Of a stretch of 64,000 nt of DNA, positions 1-9,423 are shown piece after piece. Every line of letters begins with the position of its first letter. Positions within the stretch are counted from its first letter, which is position 1. A program made the translations under genes and the position numbers. The notes under the pieces were generated by a model. That model ran no database searches. It was not told where the DNA came from and saw only the letters and a list, made by a program, of their open reading frames with translations. The stretch comes from Ancylobacter oerskovii (lineage in GTDB: Bacteria > Pseudomonadota > Alphaproteobacteria > Rhizobiales > Xanthobacteraceae): NCBI RefSeq assembly GCF_018390555.1, contig NZ_JAHBGB010000033.1, positions 62,001 through 126,000 of the forward strand. The letters run 5' to 3'.

Positions 1-59
1 TGCCGGGCTATCTCTGGCGCTACCGCAAGGCCGGCCAGTTCACCCGCATCGCCGCCTGA
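1..59 (+). CDS. C-terminal fragment of an unidentified protein
   Basis: Only the last 18 codons and a TGA stop are inside the window, reading PGYLWRYRKAGQFTRIAA. The ending and its position beside uppP resemble the C-terminus of alphaproteobacterial NDUFA9-like complex I family proteins (NAD-binding SDR-type). That is recalled similarity over too few residues to be certain. The gene is followed directly by a strong bidirectional terminator. Confidence 0.4.
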   Translation, partial: PGYLWRYRKAGQFTRIAA

Positions 60-76
60 GCTTCGCCGCCTGACGC

Positions 77-114
77 AAAAAAGCCGCCGGGGATCGCTCC
101 CCGGCGGCTTTTTT
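77..114. terminator. Bidirectional intrinsic terminator
   Basis: An 11-bp GC-rich stem (GCCGCCGGGGA at 83-93 with its complement at 98-108) closes a 4-nt loop. It is flanked by an A-run on the left and a T-run on the right. It therefore terminates both the plus-strand gene ending at 59 and the minus-strand uppP ending at 125. Confidence 0.85.
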
Positions 115-124
115 CATGCGGTCC

Positions 125-931
125 TCAGCCCACCAGCGCCAGGGCGATCAGCCCGATGCCGCCGACGGCGATGCGCCACCAGCCGAACGGCGTGAAGCCG
201 TGCCGGGAGACGAAGGCGATCAGCGTGCGCACCACCGCCAGCGCCGCGACGAAGGCGGCCACGAAGCCGACGAGGATGAGGATGCCGTCATCCATGGAGA
301 GGGCGTCGCGGTTCTTGTAGAGGTCGTAGGCGAAGGCCCCGGCCATGGTCGGCAGGGCGAGGAAGAAGGAGAATTCCGCCGCCGCCGGCTTGCTCACCCC
401 CAATAGCAGCCCACCGACGATGGTGGAGCCGGAGCGCGACACACCGGGGATCATGGCCAGGCACTGGATGAAGCCGATCTTCAGCGTGAGAAGCGGCGGC
501 AGCGCCATGGGATCGGTGTGGCGCGGGCGGATCTTCAGCGTATCGACCCAGAGCAGCACGATGCCGCCGAGAATCAGCGTTACGCAGATGAGCGCCGGCG
601 ATTCGAACAGCACCTGCTTGATGAAGCCGTGCGCGAAGGCGCCGATCACCGCCGCCGGCAGGAAGGCGACGAGGATGCCGATGACGAAGTTGCGCGAGCG
701 CGGACTGGAAGGCAGCGTCACCAGCACCTGCCAGAAGCGCCCGAAATAGACGGTGACGATGGCGAGGATGGCGCCCAGCTGGATCAGCACCTCGAAGACC
801 TTGCCCTGGCTTTCGAAGCCGAGGAAATGGCCGGCGAGCAGGATATGGCCGGTGGAGGAGACGGGCAGGAACTCGGTGAAGCCTTCGAGAAGGCCGAGCA
901 GCAGGGCTTCGAGCAGGGTGCCGAATGACAT
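125..931 (-). CDS. uppP: Undecaprenyl-diphosphate phosphatase (BacA family)
   Basis: Integral membrane enzyme that dephosphorylates undecaprenyl diphosphate to recycle the lipid carrier for peptidoglycan and other envelope polymers; family members confer bacitracin resistance. The 268-residue product has the usual family length. It shows the two family motifs, [14 protein letters not shown] near the N-terminus and PGVSRSGST in the middle, which form the active site, separated by several hydrophobic helices. I start at the ATG giving [13 protein letters not shown], because upstream in-frame codons encode low-complexity, non-conserved residues. It is divergent from the SH3 gene. Confidence 0.95.
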   Translation of the reverse strand: MSFGTLLEALLLGLLEGFTEFLPVSSTGHILLAGHFLGFESQGKVFEVLIQLGAILAIVTVYFGRFWQVLVTLPSSPRSRNFVIGILVAFLPAAVIGAFAHGFIKQVLFESPALICVTLILGGIVLLWVDTLKIRPRHTDPMALPPLLTLKIGFIQCLAMIPGVSRSGSTIVGGLLLGVSKPAAAEFSFFLALPTMAGAFAYDLYKNRDALSMDDGILILVGFVAAFVAALAVVRTLIAFVSRHGFTPFGWWRIAVGGIGLIALALVG

Positions 932-1167
932 GAAGGCGATCCGGTGAATGACGGCGGGCGAAACGCCCCGCGACCGCCGGGGGCGGGCGAAGGATGCATG
1001 GCGCCCATCCTGTCTGCTTCGCGGCCGGGGATCAACGTGACGTAGCGGTGGGAAAGCGGCCCTCGACGCCACGCCGACACCATGCCATCACGATTCCGCC
1101 TCACGAAGGTAATCCACTGTCGCCGGGTCGGCGTTGCAAAGGCGATGCAACGTTCTGGAGAACACGC

Positions 1168-2004
1168 ATGAAACGTCTTTTGGCCGCGGCGGCGGGCCTC
1201 GTCGCCCTCACCGGCGTGGCGTCCGCGCAGACGGACGGCTTCGTCACCACCGATGTGAACCTGCGTGCCGGGCCGGGCACCGACTATCCGGCGGTGGCGG
1301 TGCTGGGCGCCGGGACGCCGCTCGCCATCTTCGGCTGCCTGGAAAGCTACAGCTGGTGCGACGTCGACTGGCGCGGCTATCGCGGCTGGGTCTCCGCGCG
1401 CTACCTCGAATATGATTATCGCGGCCGGCGCGTGGAGCTGCCCGACTACGCCCCGATGATCGGCGTGCCGATCATCGGCTTCAGCATCGACAATTACTGG
1501 GGCCGCTATTATCGCGACCGACCCTGGTACGGCGACCGCTATCGCTGGGGAGCGCCTCCCGGCCGCCGGCCGCCCCCGCCCCCGCCCCCGGGCGGAGGCT
1601 GGTATGGCGGCCCGCCTCCGGGGGGTGGCTGGAACAACGGCCCGCCGCGTGGCGGCTGGAATGGTGGACCGCCGCCCCGTGGCGGGTGGAACGACGCCCC
1701 GCCGCCTCGCGGGGGGTGGAACGACGGCCCGCCTCCCCGCGGGGGATGGAACGACGCCCCGCCGCGCGGGGGCGGCAATGGCGGCTGGAACGGTGGTGGC
1801 GGCGGCTGGAACGGCGGTGGCGGCGGCCCGCCCCCGCGCGGCAATGGCGGCCCTCCCCCGCAGCAGGGGCGCCCGCCGCAGCAGGAACGCCCGCCGCAGC
1901 AGGCCTTGCCTCCCGGACCGCCGCCGCAGATGGGGCAGCGCCCCGGCCCGCAGCGGCAGAATGACGGCTGCCCGGATGTGGCGATGCGCAAGGGGCAGTG
2001 CTGA
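1168..2004 (+). CDS. Exported SH3-domain protein with Gly/Pro/Trp-rich repeat tail
   Basis: A 278-residue secreted protein. Residues 1-20 form a signal peptide ending at ASAQ. Residues 25-90 are a bacterial SH3 domain (VNLRAGPGTDYP start, WVSARYL end), a fold that usually binds peptidoglycan or other envelope ligands. A short Tyr/Trp/Arg-rich linker follows, then a C-terminal half of Pro runs and repeated PPPRGGWN-type units, ending in a Gln/Pro segment and a CPDVAMRKGQC tail. The ATG is preceded by GGAG at suitable spacing. The ligand and role are unknown; cell-envelope location is inferred. Confidence 0.85.
   Translation: MKRLLAAAAGLVALTGVASAQTDGFVTTDVNLRAGPGTDYPAVAVLGAGTPLAIFGCLESYSWCDVDWRGYRGWVSARYLEYDYRGRRVELPDYAPMIGVPIIGFSIDNYWGRYYRDRPWYGDRYRWGAPPGRRPPPPPPPGGGWYGGPPPGGGWNNGPPRGGWNGGPPPRGGWNDAPPPRGGWNDGPPPRGGWNDAPPRGGGNGGWNGGGGGWNGGGGGPPPRGNGGPPPQQGRPPQQERPPQQALPPGPPPQMGQRPGPQRQNDGCPDVAMRKGQC
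1560..1850 (+). repeat. In-gene tandem repeats encoding PPxGGWN units
   Basis: Roughly 39-bp, in-frame, imperfect repeats encode successive GGWN(N/D/G)xPPPRGGWN-like units with poly-Pro and poly-Gly stretches. The copies differ mostly at third codon positions, so the peptide repeat is better conserved than the DNA. Confidence 0.8.
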
Positions 2005-2041
2005 CGCCCGGCCGGGCGGCGCCCATCCGCTTCCCCCGCCT

Positions 2042-2066
2042 GCGTCGCCGGCCGGCCCGGCGACGC
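2042..2066. other. GC-rich stem-loop upstream of rpmI
   Basis: A 10-bp perfect stem (GCGTCGCCGG with its complement) encloses a 5-nt loop just after the SH3 gene. No T-run follows, so it could be a weak terminator or simply a stable 3' end for that transcript. Confidence 0.4.
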
Positions 2067-2141
2067 GGATCCGGGCATGCCGCTCCTGCCGTGGCGGCGG
2101 ACACGCCCGGGCGAACGGCACGACGGCGAGCGGCGCGGGCC

Positions 2142-2170
2142 TTGCAATGACCGGGCCACTCCTGTATGGG
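2142..2170 (+). promoter_or_regulatory. Candidate sigma70 promoter for rpmI-rplT
   Basis: TTGCAA and TATGGG hexamers are separated by 17 bp, about 120 bp upstream of the rpmI start. The hexamer match is fair and the spacing ideal. No start-site evidence is available. Confidence 0.35.
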
Positions 2171-2290
2171 GTGCGGCCTTGTTGAACCGCCCGGCCAATC
2201 AGGGCTGCCGTGGCGGTTCGGATGCTCAACCATCAACAAAATGGCCGCGCGTGCCGCAAGGCGCGCATCCGGCCGCGGAGACCGAGCCAA

Positions 2291-2491
2291 ATGCCCAAGA
2301 TGAAGACCAAGTCCGGAGCGAAGAAGCGCTTCAAGCTCTCCGGCACCGGCAAGGTGATCATGGCCCAGGCAAACAAGCGCCATGGCATGATCAAGCGCAC
2401 CAACAAGCAGATTCGGAACCAGCGCGGCACCTCCGTCATGGCGGAGCCGGATGCGGTGGTCGTCCGCAAGTATTTTCTGCCCAACGGCTGA
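2291..2491 (+). CDS. rpmI: 50S ribosomal protein L35
   Basis: A 66-residue basic ribosomal protein of the large subunit, beginning [15 protein letters not shown] and containing the conserved [16 protein letters not shown] and ending [11 protein letters not shown]. Length is normal for the family. It is followed 34 bp later by rplT, the standard pairing. infC, which often precedes rpmI, is not present immediately upstream here. Confidence 0.97.
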   Translation: MPKMKTKSGAKKRFKLSGTGKVIMAQANKRHGMIKRTNKQIRNQRGTSVMAEPDAVVVRKYFLPNG

Positions 2492-2525
2492 CGCCAGCCC
2501 TTAGCCCGTACCAGGAGAATTTCCC

Positions 2526-2894
2526 ATGGCCCGTGTCAAGCGCGGCGTAACCTCCCACGCCAAGCACAAGAAGGTGCTGAAGGCGGCGAAGGGTTATTTC
2601 GGCCGCCGCAAGAATACCATCCGCGTTGCCAAGCAGGCCGTCGAGAAGGCGCAGCAATACGCCTATCGCGACCGCAAGGCGAAGAAGCGCAATTTCCGCG
2701 CCCTGTGGATCCAGCGCATCAACGCGGCGACCCGCGAGCTCGGCTTCACCTATGGCCGATTTATCGACGGTCTCGGCAAGGCCGGGATCGAGGTCGACCG
2801 CAAGGTGCTCTCGGATATCGCCATCCATGAGCCCGAGGCGTTCAAGGCGCTGGTGGAGCAGGCCAAGGCCGCTCTGGAGCCCAAGGCGGCCTGA
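2526..2894 (+). CDS. rplT: 50S ribosomal protein L20
   Basis: A 122-residue, strongly basic protein that binds 23S rRNA early in large-subunit assembly. It begins [19 protein letters not shown] and contains the conserved [19 protein letters not shown] helix. It is cotranscribed with rpmI and followed by an intrinsic terminator before the repeat element upstream of pheS. Confidence 0.97.
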   Translation: MARVKRGVTSHAKHKKVLKAAKGYFGRRKNTIRVAKQAVEKAQQYAYRDRKAKKRNFRALWIQRINAATRELGFTYGRFIDGLGKAGIEVDRKVLSDIAIHEPEAFKALVEQAKAALEPKAA

Positions 2895-2940
2895 TCCGGC
2901 CGTCCGACCTGCCCGCATCCGCCGGGACCGAAAATGCCAG

Positions 2941-2971
2941 AAGCCCCGCGCGCAAGCGCCGGGGCTTTTTG
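2941..2971 (+). terminator. Intrinsic terminator after rplT
   Basis: An AAGCCCC...GGGGCTT stem with a GC-rich interior is followed by TTTTT, 47 bp past the rplT stop. Confidence 0.8.
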
Positions 2972-3036
2972 CGTTCACGGCTTTGCGCGCCCCGTCCGGC
3001 CCGCTATAAGCCGCCGAAAGCTGCCCGCCGAACAAC

Positions 3037-3125
3037 GTCATGGCCGGGCTTGACCCGGCCATCCACGTCTTGCGCCGCCCGGTGACGACGACGTGGATCC
3101 CCGGGACAGGCCCGGGGATGACGGA
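3037..3125. repeat. Family A palindromic dispersed repeat, single copy
   Basis: Two GC-rich inverted repeats are present: ATGGCCGGGCTTGACCCGG on the left and a CCCCGGGACAGGCCCGGGG-type unit on the right. The outer ends, GTCATGGCCGG and CCGGGGATGAC, are also complementary. The same element occurs at 48361-48443 and five times in tandem at 17700-18630. It lies between the rplT terminator and pheS, so it would be in the pheS leader region. Confidence 0.85.
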
Positions 3126-3168
3126 CAGGCCTGAACCCGCCCGAAGCCTCTAGTCGAGAAGTCCGATC

Positions 3169-4269
3169 ATGTCCGTCGCCGCCCTTCCCGATCTCGCCGC
3201 GCTGGAAGCCGCGCTGACCGCCGACATCGCCGCCGCCGGCGACGAGGCCGCCCTCGAAGCCCTGCGCGTCGCGGCGCTGGGCAAGAAGGGCTCGGTCTCC
3301 GAGCTGCTCAAGAGCCTCGGCGGCATGAGCCCGGAGGAGCGCAAGACCGCCGGCCCGGCCATCAACGGCCTGCGCGACCGCCTCAACGCGGCGCTCGCCG
3401 AGCGCCGCACCGCGCTGAAGGCCGCGGCGCTTGCGAGGCGCCTGGAGACCGAACGGGTCGACGTCACCCTGCCCGTGCGCGAGGCGCCGGCCGAGACCGG
3501 GCGCGTGCACCCGATCAGCCAGGTGATCGACGAGCTTACCGCCATCTTCGCCGATATGGGCTTCGCGGTGGCCGAGGGGCCGGACATCGAGGACGACTTC
3601 CACAACTTCACCGCGCTGAACTTCCCCGAGGGGCATCCGGCGCGCGAGATGCACGACACCTTCTACCTGCCGACCCGGGAAGACGGCTCGCGCCTCGTGC
3701 TGCGCACCCACACCTCGCCGGTGCAGGTGCGCACCATGCTGGCGAACAAGCCGCCGATCCGCGTCATCTGCCCCGGCCGCACCTATCGCTCGGACAGCGA
3801 CCAGACCCACACGCCGATGTTCCACCAGGTGGAAGGCCTCGTCATCGACAAGGGCTCGCATCTCGGCCACCTGAAATGGATCCTGCAGGAGTTCTGCAAG
3901 GCGTTCTTCGAGGTGGAGAACGTGACGATGCGGTTCCGCCCGTCCTTCTTCCCCTTCACCGAGCCGTCCATGGAAGTGGACATCCAGTGCGACCGCTCGC
4001 GCCCGGGCGAGATCCGCTTCGGCGAGGGCAATGACTGGCTGGAGATCCTCGGCTGCGGCATGGTGCACCCGAACGTCATCCGCAATTGCGGCCTCGACCC
4101 GGACGAGTACCAGGGCTTCGCCTGGGGCATGGGGATCGACCGCATCGCCATGCTGAAATACGGCATGCCGGACCTGCGCGCCTTCTTCGAGGCCGATGTG
4201 CGCTGGCTGCAGCATTACGGCTTCCGCCCGCTCGACTTCCCGACGCTGGCCGGCGGCCTGTCGAACTGA
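3169..4269 (+). CDS. pheS: Phenylalanine-tRNA ligase alpha subunit
   Basis: Catalytic subunit of the alpha2-beta2 class II synthetase that charges tRNA-Phe. The 366-residue product has an N-terminal coiled-coil arm (residues 1-90) and the class II catalytic core. Motif 2 appears as [22 protein letters not shown], and motif 3 as [17 protein letters not shown] near the C-terminus. Length is typical. pheT follows after 19 bp with its own ribosome binding site. A family A repeat stands immediately upstream of the gene; no phenylalanine leader peptide was found. Confidence 0.97.
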   Translation: MSVAALPDLAALEAALTADIAAAGDEAALEALRVAALGKKGSVSELLKSLGGMSPEERKTAGPAINGLRDRLNAALAERRTALKAAALARRLETERVDVTLPVREAPAETGRVHPISQVIDELTAIFADMGFAVAEGPDIEDDFHNFTALNFPEGHPAREMHDTFYLPTREDGSRLVLRTHTSPVQVRTMLANKPPIRVICPGRTYRSDSDQTHTPMFHQVEGLVIDKGSHLGHLKWILQEFCKAFFEVENVTMRFRPSFFPFTEPSMEVDIQCDRSRPGEIRFGEGNDWLEILGCGMVHPNVIRNCGLDPDEYQGFAWGMGIDRIAMLKYGMPDLRAFFEADVRWLQHYGFRPLDFPTLAGGLSN

Positions 4270-4288
4270 GCGCCAAGGAGAAAAGACG

Positions 4289-6694
4289 ATGAAATTCACC
4301 CTCTCCTGGCTGCGCGAGCATCTGGCCGGCGACTACACGCTGGACGACGTCACCGGCGCCCTCAACCGCATCGGCTTCGAGGTCGAGGGCGTCGAGGACA
4401 AGGCGGGCAAGCTCAAGGGCTTCACCATCGCCTATGTGGTCTCCGCCGAGAAGCACCCCAATGCCGACAAGCTGCGGGTCTGCATGGTCGATACCGGCGC
4501 CGGCGAGCCGGTGCAGGTGGTGTGCGGCGCGCCCAACGCCCGCACCGGCATGAAGAGCGTGTTCTCGCCGCCCGGCACCTACATCCCCGGCAAGGACATC
4601 ACGCTCGGCATCGGCTCGATCCGCGGGGTGGAGAGCCGGGGCATGCTGTGCTCGGCCGCCGAATTGCAGCTCTCCGAGGACCATGACGGCATCATCGACC
4701 TGCCGGCGGACGCTCCCGTGGGCGCCACTTACGTCGACTGGATCGGCCTCGACGACCCGGTGGTCGAGATCGCGGTGACGCCGAACCGTGCCGACGGGCT
4801 CGGCATTCACGGCCTCGCCCGCGACCTCGCCGCCGCCGGGGTGGGCACGCTGATCGACAAGGCGATCCTGCCGGTGGCCGGCGCCTTCCCCTGCCCGGTG
4901 AAGGTGACGATCGCCGACGATGCGCCCTGCCCCGCCTTCGCGCTGCGCCTCATTCGCGGGGTGAAGAACGGCCCCTCGCCGGACTGGCTGCAGGCCAAGC
5001 TGCGCGCCATCGGCCTGCGCCCGATCAACGCGCTGGTCGACGTCACCAACCTCCTCACCTTTGACCAGAACCGGCCGCTGCACGTCTTCGACGCCAGCAA
5101 GGTGCATGGCGACCTGGTGGTGCGCCGCGCCCGCGACGGCGAGACGCTGCTGGCGCTCGACGGCAAGAGCTACACGCTCGACGCCTCCATGTGCGTGATC
5201 GCCGACGACAAGGCGGTGGAATCGCTCGCCGGCGTGATGGGCGGCGAGGAGAGCGGCTGCGACGAGGCGACCACCGACGTGCTGGTGGAATCGGCGCTGT
5301 GGGAGCCGATCAACATCGCCCAGACCGGCCGCAAGCTGGGGCTGAACTCCGACGCCCGCTTCCGCTTCGAGCGCGGCATCGACCCGGCCTTCACCCTGCC
5401 AGGGCTGGAGCTGGCAACGAAGCTCATCCTCGACCTCTGCGGCGGCGAGCCCTCCGAGGTGGTGCTGGCCGGGGCGATCCCCGACACCACCCGCACGATT
5501 CCCTTCCCGCTGTCGCTGACCGAGAAGCTCGCCGGCCTCGTCGCTGACGATGCCGAGCAGATCGAGGTGCTGGGCAAGCTCGGCTTCAAGGTCGCCGGCA
5601 GCAGCGGCACCGTCGAGGTCGTGCCGCCGTCCTGGCGCGGCGATATCGAGGGCAAGGCTGACCTCGTCGAGGAAGTGGTGCGCATCATCGGCCTCGACCG
5701 CGTGCCGGCCACCCCGTTCCCGCGCGACGAGACCGCCCGCCAGCCGGTGCTGACCACGCTGCAGATCCGCACCCGCAAGGCCAAGCGTATGCTGGCCACG
5801 CGCGGCATGGTCGAGGCGGTCACCTGGTCCTTCGTGGCGAAGGCCTCGGCCGAACTGTTCGGCGGCGGCCAGCCCGAGCTGGCGCTCGCCAACCCGATCG
5901 CCTCCGACCTCTCCGACATGCGTCCCAGCCTGCTGCCGGGCCTGATCCGCTCGGCCCAGGCCAATGCGGACCGCGGCACTGGCGACGTCGCGCTGTTCGA
6001 GGTCGGGCAGGTGTTCAAGGGCGACCGGCCGCAGGACCAGTTCATCTGCGCCACCGGCCTTCGCCGCGCCTTCGCGAAGCCGGCCGGCACGGGGCGCCAC
6101 TGGTCGGCCAAGGCGGCACCGGTCGATGCCTTCGACGCCAAGGCCGATGCGCTCGCCGTGCTCGCCGCCTGCGGCGCGCCGGTGGCGAACCTGCAGATCT
6201 CCACCGATGCGCCGTCCTGGTTCCATCCCGGCCGTTCCGGCAGCTTCCGGCTCGGCGCCAATGTGATGGGGCATTTCGGCGAGCTGCACCCGGCGCTCCT
6301 GGAGGCGCTCGACGTCGAGGGGCCGCTGGTCGGCTTCGAGATCGTGCTCGACAGGATCCCCGAGCCCAAGGCCAAGGCGACGCGGGTGAAGCCGTTGCTG
6401 GATCTCTCGCCCTTCCAGCCGGTGGAGCGCGACTTCGCCTTCGTGGTGGCGCGCTCGGTGGCGGCCGGCGACATCGTCAAGGCGGTGGCCGGCGTCGACC
6501 GCAAGCTGATCGTCGCGGTGAACGTGTTCGACGTCTATGAAGGGCCCGGCATCGACGCCGACAAGAAGTCGGTGGCGCTGTCCGTCACCCTGCAGCCGCG
6601 CGAGAAGACGCTCACCGACGCCGAGATCGAAGCGGTGGCGGGCAAGATCGTCGCCGACGTGGCGAAGAAGACCGGGGCGACGCTGCGCGGGTGA
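4289..6694 (+). CDS. pheT: Phenylalanine-tRNA ligase beta subunit
   Basis: The 801-residue beta subunit of PheRS. It begins [20 protein letters not shown] and has the N-terminal tRNA-binding (EMAP-like) domain around residues 40-150. The B3/B4 editing region follows, then the B5 domain, the catalytic-like core, and a C-terminal anticodon-binding FDX domain ending in [19 protein letters not shown]. The ATG is preceded by AAGGAG at optimal spacing. Length is normal. It forms a two-gene operon with pheS. Confidence 0.97.
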   Translation: MKFTLSWLREHLAGDYTLDDVTGALNRIGFEVEGVEDKAGKLKGFTIAYVVSAEKHPNADKLRVCMVDTGAGEPVQVVCGAPNARTGMKSVFSPPGTYIPGKDITLGIGSIRGVESRGMLCSAAELQLSEDHDGIIDLPADAPVGATYVDWIGLDDPVVEIAVTPNRADGLGIHGLARDLAAAGVGTLIDKAILPVAGAFPCPVKVTIADDAPCPAFALRLIRGVKNGPSPDWLQAKLRAIGLRPINALVDVTNLLTFDQNRPLHVFDASKVHGDLVVRRARDGETLLALDGKSYTLDASMCVIADDKAVESLAGVMGGEESGCDEATTDVLVESALWEPINIAQTGRKLGLNSDARFRFERGIDPAFTLPGLELATKLILDLCGGEPSEVVLAGAIPDTTRTIPFPLSLTEKLAGLVADDAEQIEVLGKLGFKVAGSSGTVEVVPPSWRGDIEGKADLVEEVVRIIGLDRVPATPFPRDETARQPVLTTLQIRTRKAKRMLATRGMVEAVTWSFVAKASAELFGGGQPELALANPIASDLSDMRPSLLPGLIRSAQANADRGTGDVALFEVGQVFKGDRPQDQFICATGLRRAFAKPAGTGRHWSAKAAPVDAFDAKADALAVLAACGAPVANLQISTDAPSWFHPGRSGSFRLGANVMGHFGELHPALLEALDVEGPLVGFEIVLDRIPEPKAKATRVKPLLDLSPFQPVERDFAFVVARSVAAGDIVKAVAGVDRKLIVAVNVFDVYEGPGIDADKKSVALSVTLQPREKTLTDAEIEAVAGKIVADVAKKTGATLRG

Positions 6695-6718
6695 TGCTCC
6701 CACCGGCAATCGCCGCGC

Positions 6719-6835
6719 CTCCTCCCTCTCCCCATTGGGGAGAGGTGGCCCGCGTAGCGGGTCGGTGAGGGGGGACGACATTGGGAAGCCAAGAAGACCC
6801 CTCACCCCACCCTCTCCCCGACGGGGAGAGGGAGC
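6719..6835. repeat. Family B palindromic repeat copy
   Basis: The element runs CTCTCCCC-ATTG-GGGGAGAG, then GTGGCCCGCGTAGCGGGTCG and GTGAGGGG. After a short spacer comes CCCCTCACCCCACC, then CTCTCCCC-GAC-GGGGAGAG. Both ends are hairpins, and GTGAGGGG pairs with CCCCTCAC across the middle. Related copies are at 11873-12500 and 19542-19745. Confidence 0.8.
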
Positions 6836-7114
6836 AGCCCGGCTATTCTCCGTCGTCCCGGCGGGAACGAACCAAGCGCGGGGTGCGCCTTGCCGGTCTG
6901 GGTGATCCTGCCGCGGGATGTCGCAAGTCCCGCACCCCATCCCTCCGCGTCGCCATCGGATGCATCCAGTGATGACTCTATGAGGTGCAGAAGTCGGCTA
7001 TAGCCGAGACCTGCGCGGGGAGAGGGAGCAGCCCGGCTGTTTCCTGTCGTCCCGGCGGGAACGTACCAAGCGTGGAAGCGCTCTTCCGTCTGGGTGATCC
7101 TGCCGCGGGGCGTC
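6823..7114. repeat. Pair of approximately 100-bp direct repeats in the pheT downstream gap
   Basis: The stretches 6823-6922 and 7017-7114 are near-identical direct copies. Both start GGGGAGAGGGAGCAGCCCGG and end in TCTGGGTGATCCTGCCGCGG. The segment between them holds a CGGCTATAGCCG palindrome. No credible gene lies in 6695-7178; short reading frames here only read through repeats. Confidence 0.75.
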
Positions 7115-7178
7115 GAAAGTGCCTCACACGAGGATGCTTTCGCCCGGGAGAAGGCGACCGGCTCACGGCAGGTCCGGC

Positions 7179-8501
7179 CTAGGCGGGCCCGCCGGTGAGG
7201 CGAATGGCGCGCTCGGCGGCGATCTCGCCGGAATTCCAGGCGCCGGTCAGGGTCCCCCAGCCGACAGGCGTGGTGTATTCGCCGGCGAAGACGAGCCGGC
7301 CCAATGGCGAGGCGAACAGGGCGCGCTGCGCGCCCTGCCCCGGGCTCGCCACCGCCATGGCGCCACGGATCAGCGGATCGCCGCCCCAGTTCGACACCAG
7401 CAGCTTCTCCGGCATGTCCAGGCCGAACGCCCCGCGCATGACCGTGCGCGCGGCCTGCCGCGCCGCTTCGCCCTTGCCGGACAGCGCCTGCGCCGGCGCG
7501 GCACCGAAGCGCAGCACATGCACGTCGCTGCCGCCGACGCGGCCGCGCAGCAGCGTCGGCGCGCCCTCCCCCGCCCGCGCCAGCACGGTTTCGTTATCGG
7601 CGAGATGCAGCGGATTGCCCGGCAGCGTGAAGGCGACCTGCTCGATGGCGCCCGACGGGCAGCCGCGCAGGGCGAGCATGACGCGGGCCGGCAGCACCGG
7701 ATTGAAGCGGATGGCATCGGAAACCAGCACCGCCGCCGGCACCGCGAGGATGACGGTGCGCGCCCGGATCACGCTGCGCTCGCCGCGCAGCGCCAGCGCG
7801 TAGAAGCGGCCGGCATTGGTGATCTGCGTGACCGCCGCATCGGTGCGCAGATTGGTCCAGGCGGCCAGCCGCTCCAGCATGACCCCGAGGCCGAGCGGGC
7901 AGGTGACGTCGTCCGGCGGCGCCTGCCGGCGGGCGAGATCGAGCGTCGACACCGCCGCGAGGGCCCGCCCGCAACCGAGCGGGCCGAGCATCGCCTCCAC
8001 CGTCGCCGTCCAGGGCCCGCGACTGCCGAGAAACGCCGCGGCCGGCCCGTCCTTGCCGGCATCGGCGGCCGCGAGCATGTCGCGCCGCGTCCGGCCCAGC
8101 GCCAGCGCGAAGGCGTCATAGCCGCTCTCCGCCACCTCATGGCCGTCGACGAACAGGCGCGCGGCCGACGGCACCGCGACCAGCGGCAGCCCCGCCTCGC
8201 CGGCGGCATCGGCCAGGGTGCCGTCCATGCGCGAGAAGGTCGCCGCCCCGAGATCCACCACCGGGCCGAGCCCGGTATCGCTGCGCGCCCGCCCGCCGAC
8301 GCGCGACGCCGCCTCCAGCAGCACATAGGAGCGCCCGGAAGCGGCGAGCTTGCGGGCCGCGGCGATACCGGCCGCTCCGGCGCCGACAATGGCGACATCG
8401 ACGCCGGTACCGGCATTCTGCGCCAGCGCCGGCGCCGCCAGCACCGTCGCGGACAGGCCGGCAAGGACTTCGCGGCGCGAGGGGCGGGGGAATCGGATCA
8501 T
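7179..8501 (-). CDS. Tat-exported flavin amine oxidase family protein
   Basis: A 440-residue FAD-dependent oxidoreductase of the monoamine oxidase family, predicted to oxidise an amine in the periplasm. The N-terminus MIRFPRPSRREVLAGLSATV is a twin-arginine signal ending ALAQ. The mature protein begins with the Rossmann dinucleotide motif VAIVGAGAAGIAAARKL followed by the LLEAASRVGGRARS segment that contacts FAD. The C-terminus has the conserved FAGEYTTPVGWGTLTGAWNSG flavin motif. I prefer this ATG to one ten codons upstream because it places the Tat motif correctly. The substrate cannot be deduced. Confidence 0.88.
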   Translation of the reverse strand: MIRFPRPSRREVLAGLSATVLAAPALAQNAGTGVDVAIVGAGAAGIAAARKLAASGRSYVLLEAASRVGGRARSDTGLGPVVDLGAATFSRMDGTLADAAGEAGLPLVAVPSAARLFVDGHEVAESGYDAFALALGRTRRDMLAAADAGKDGPAAAFLGSRGPWTATVEAMLGPLGCGRALAAVSTLDLARRQAPPDDVTCPLGLGVMLERLAAWTNLRTDAAVTQITNAGRFYALALRGERSVIRARTVILAVPAAVLVSDAIRFNPVLPARVMLALRGCPSGAIEQVAFTLPGNPLHLADNETVLARAGEGAPTLLRGRVGGSDVHVLRFGAAPAQALSGKGEAARQAARTVMRGAFGLDMPEKLLVSNWGGDPLIRGAMAVASPGQGAQRALFASPLGRLVFAGEYTTPVGWGTLTGAWNSGEIAAERAIRLTGGPA

Positions 8502-8751
8502 GCGACGAAGGGCTCCGGCATCGCCCGCCACGCTAGCACGAGGCGCCGCGCGCCGGAACGCATCGGCATGTGGGCGGGAATCGGCGGACGGGAATCATGG
8601 TTTGTTCGAGGGAACGAATCGAGGACCGACTCGGGAAACGTGATTCCGCAAGCGGAAAATCATCGCCCCGACGCCACGGAAACCGCATCGCCCCTTTGAA
8701 CGCGGCGTGTGCCGCCATTAGGTAGAGGCGACCCTCTTCGCGCGAGACGCC

Positions 8752-9423
8752 ATGCTCCAGGACGCCGTCGCCGCCTTCGGGCGCACCTTCTCCCCCGGCT
8801 ATCGCCGGGTGCTCATCCGCTCGGTGCTCATCGCCCTCGGCCTGCTGGCGGCGCTGGGCATCGGTGCGCACTGGGCGCTGACCTATTTCGTGACGCTGCA
8901 ATGGGGCTGGGCGGAGCTCACCCTCGACATCCTCGCCGCGGTCGGCATCCTCATCGGCGCCATCTTCCTGGTGCCGCCGGTGACGTCGCTGGTCGCCGGC
9001 CTGTTCCTCGACGAGGTGGCCGAACGGGCGGAGGTGGAGGACTTCCCCGCCGATCCGCCCGGCCGGGCGCTGCCCTTCGCCCGCTCGCTGGCGATGACGC
9101 TGAAATTCTTCGGCGTGATGCTGGTGGTGAACCTGATCGCGCTGGCGCTGCTGCTGGTGCCGGGCGTCAACCTCGTGGTGTTCTACATCGCCAATGGCTA
9201 CCTGCTGGGGCGCGAATATTTCCAGCTCGCCGCCATGCGCTTCCGCGGCGAGGCGGAGGCGGCGGAGATGCGGCGCCGGCACGGATTGTCCATCTTCCTC
9301 GCCGGGCTGATCATCGCCGCCATGGTGTCGGTGCCGATCCTCAACCTCGCCACGCCGGTCTTCGCCACCCTCTTCATGGTGCGGCTGCACAAAAGGCTCA
9401 GCCGGCGGGCGCCGGCGTCTTAG
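8752..9423 (+). CDS. EI24/CysZ-like membrane protein
   Basis: A 223-residue integral membrane protein with about four to five hydrophobic segments (near residues 22-50, 58-85, 115-145 and 180-215). The layout and the LFLDEVAERAEVEDFP loop fit the EI24 domain family, which includes the sulfate transporter CysZ. Sulfate uptake is possible but not shown by context, since no cys genes are nearby. Its 3' end overlaps the convergent nth gene by 26 bp. Confidence 0.75.
   Translation: MLQDAVAAFGRTFSPGYRRVLIRSVLIALGLLAALGIGAHWALTYFVTLQWGWAELTLDILAAVGILIGAIFLVPPVTSLVAGLFLDEVAERAEVEDFPADPPGRALPFARSLAMTLKFFGVMLVVNLIALALLLVPGVNLVVFYIANGYLLGREYFQLAAMRFRGEAEAAEMRRRHGLSIFLAGLIIAAMVSVPILNLATPVFATLFMVRLHKRLSRRAPAS

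Noticed and set aside
784..2229. A 481-codon minus-strand open frame across uppP and the SH3 gene
   Set aside because: Ala/Arg/Pro low-complexity shadow of the repeat-rich SH3 gene; ends inside uppP in another frame.
2895..3168. Phenylalanine leader peptide and attenuator for pheST
   Set aside because: No short open frame with clustered Phe codons is present. The region is filled by the rplT terminator and a family A repeat.
4076..6940. A 954-codon open frame on the minus strand opposite pheT
   Set aside because: It is a high-GC shadow of pheS/pheT with low-complexity Gly/Arg/His composition and no domain, while pheT on the plus strand is a complete, recognisable protein.
7119..8699. A 526-codon plus-strand open frame
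   Set aside because: It is antisense to the flavin amine oxidase, is Arg/His/Gly-rich and shows no family motif.
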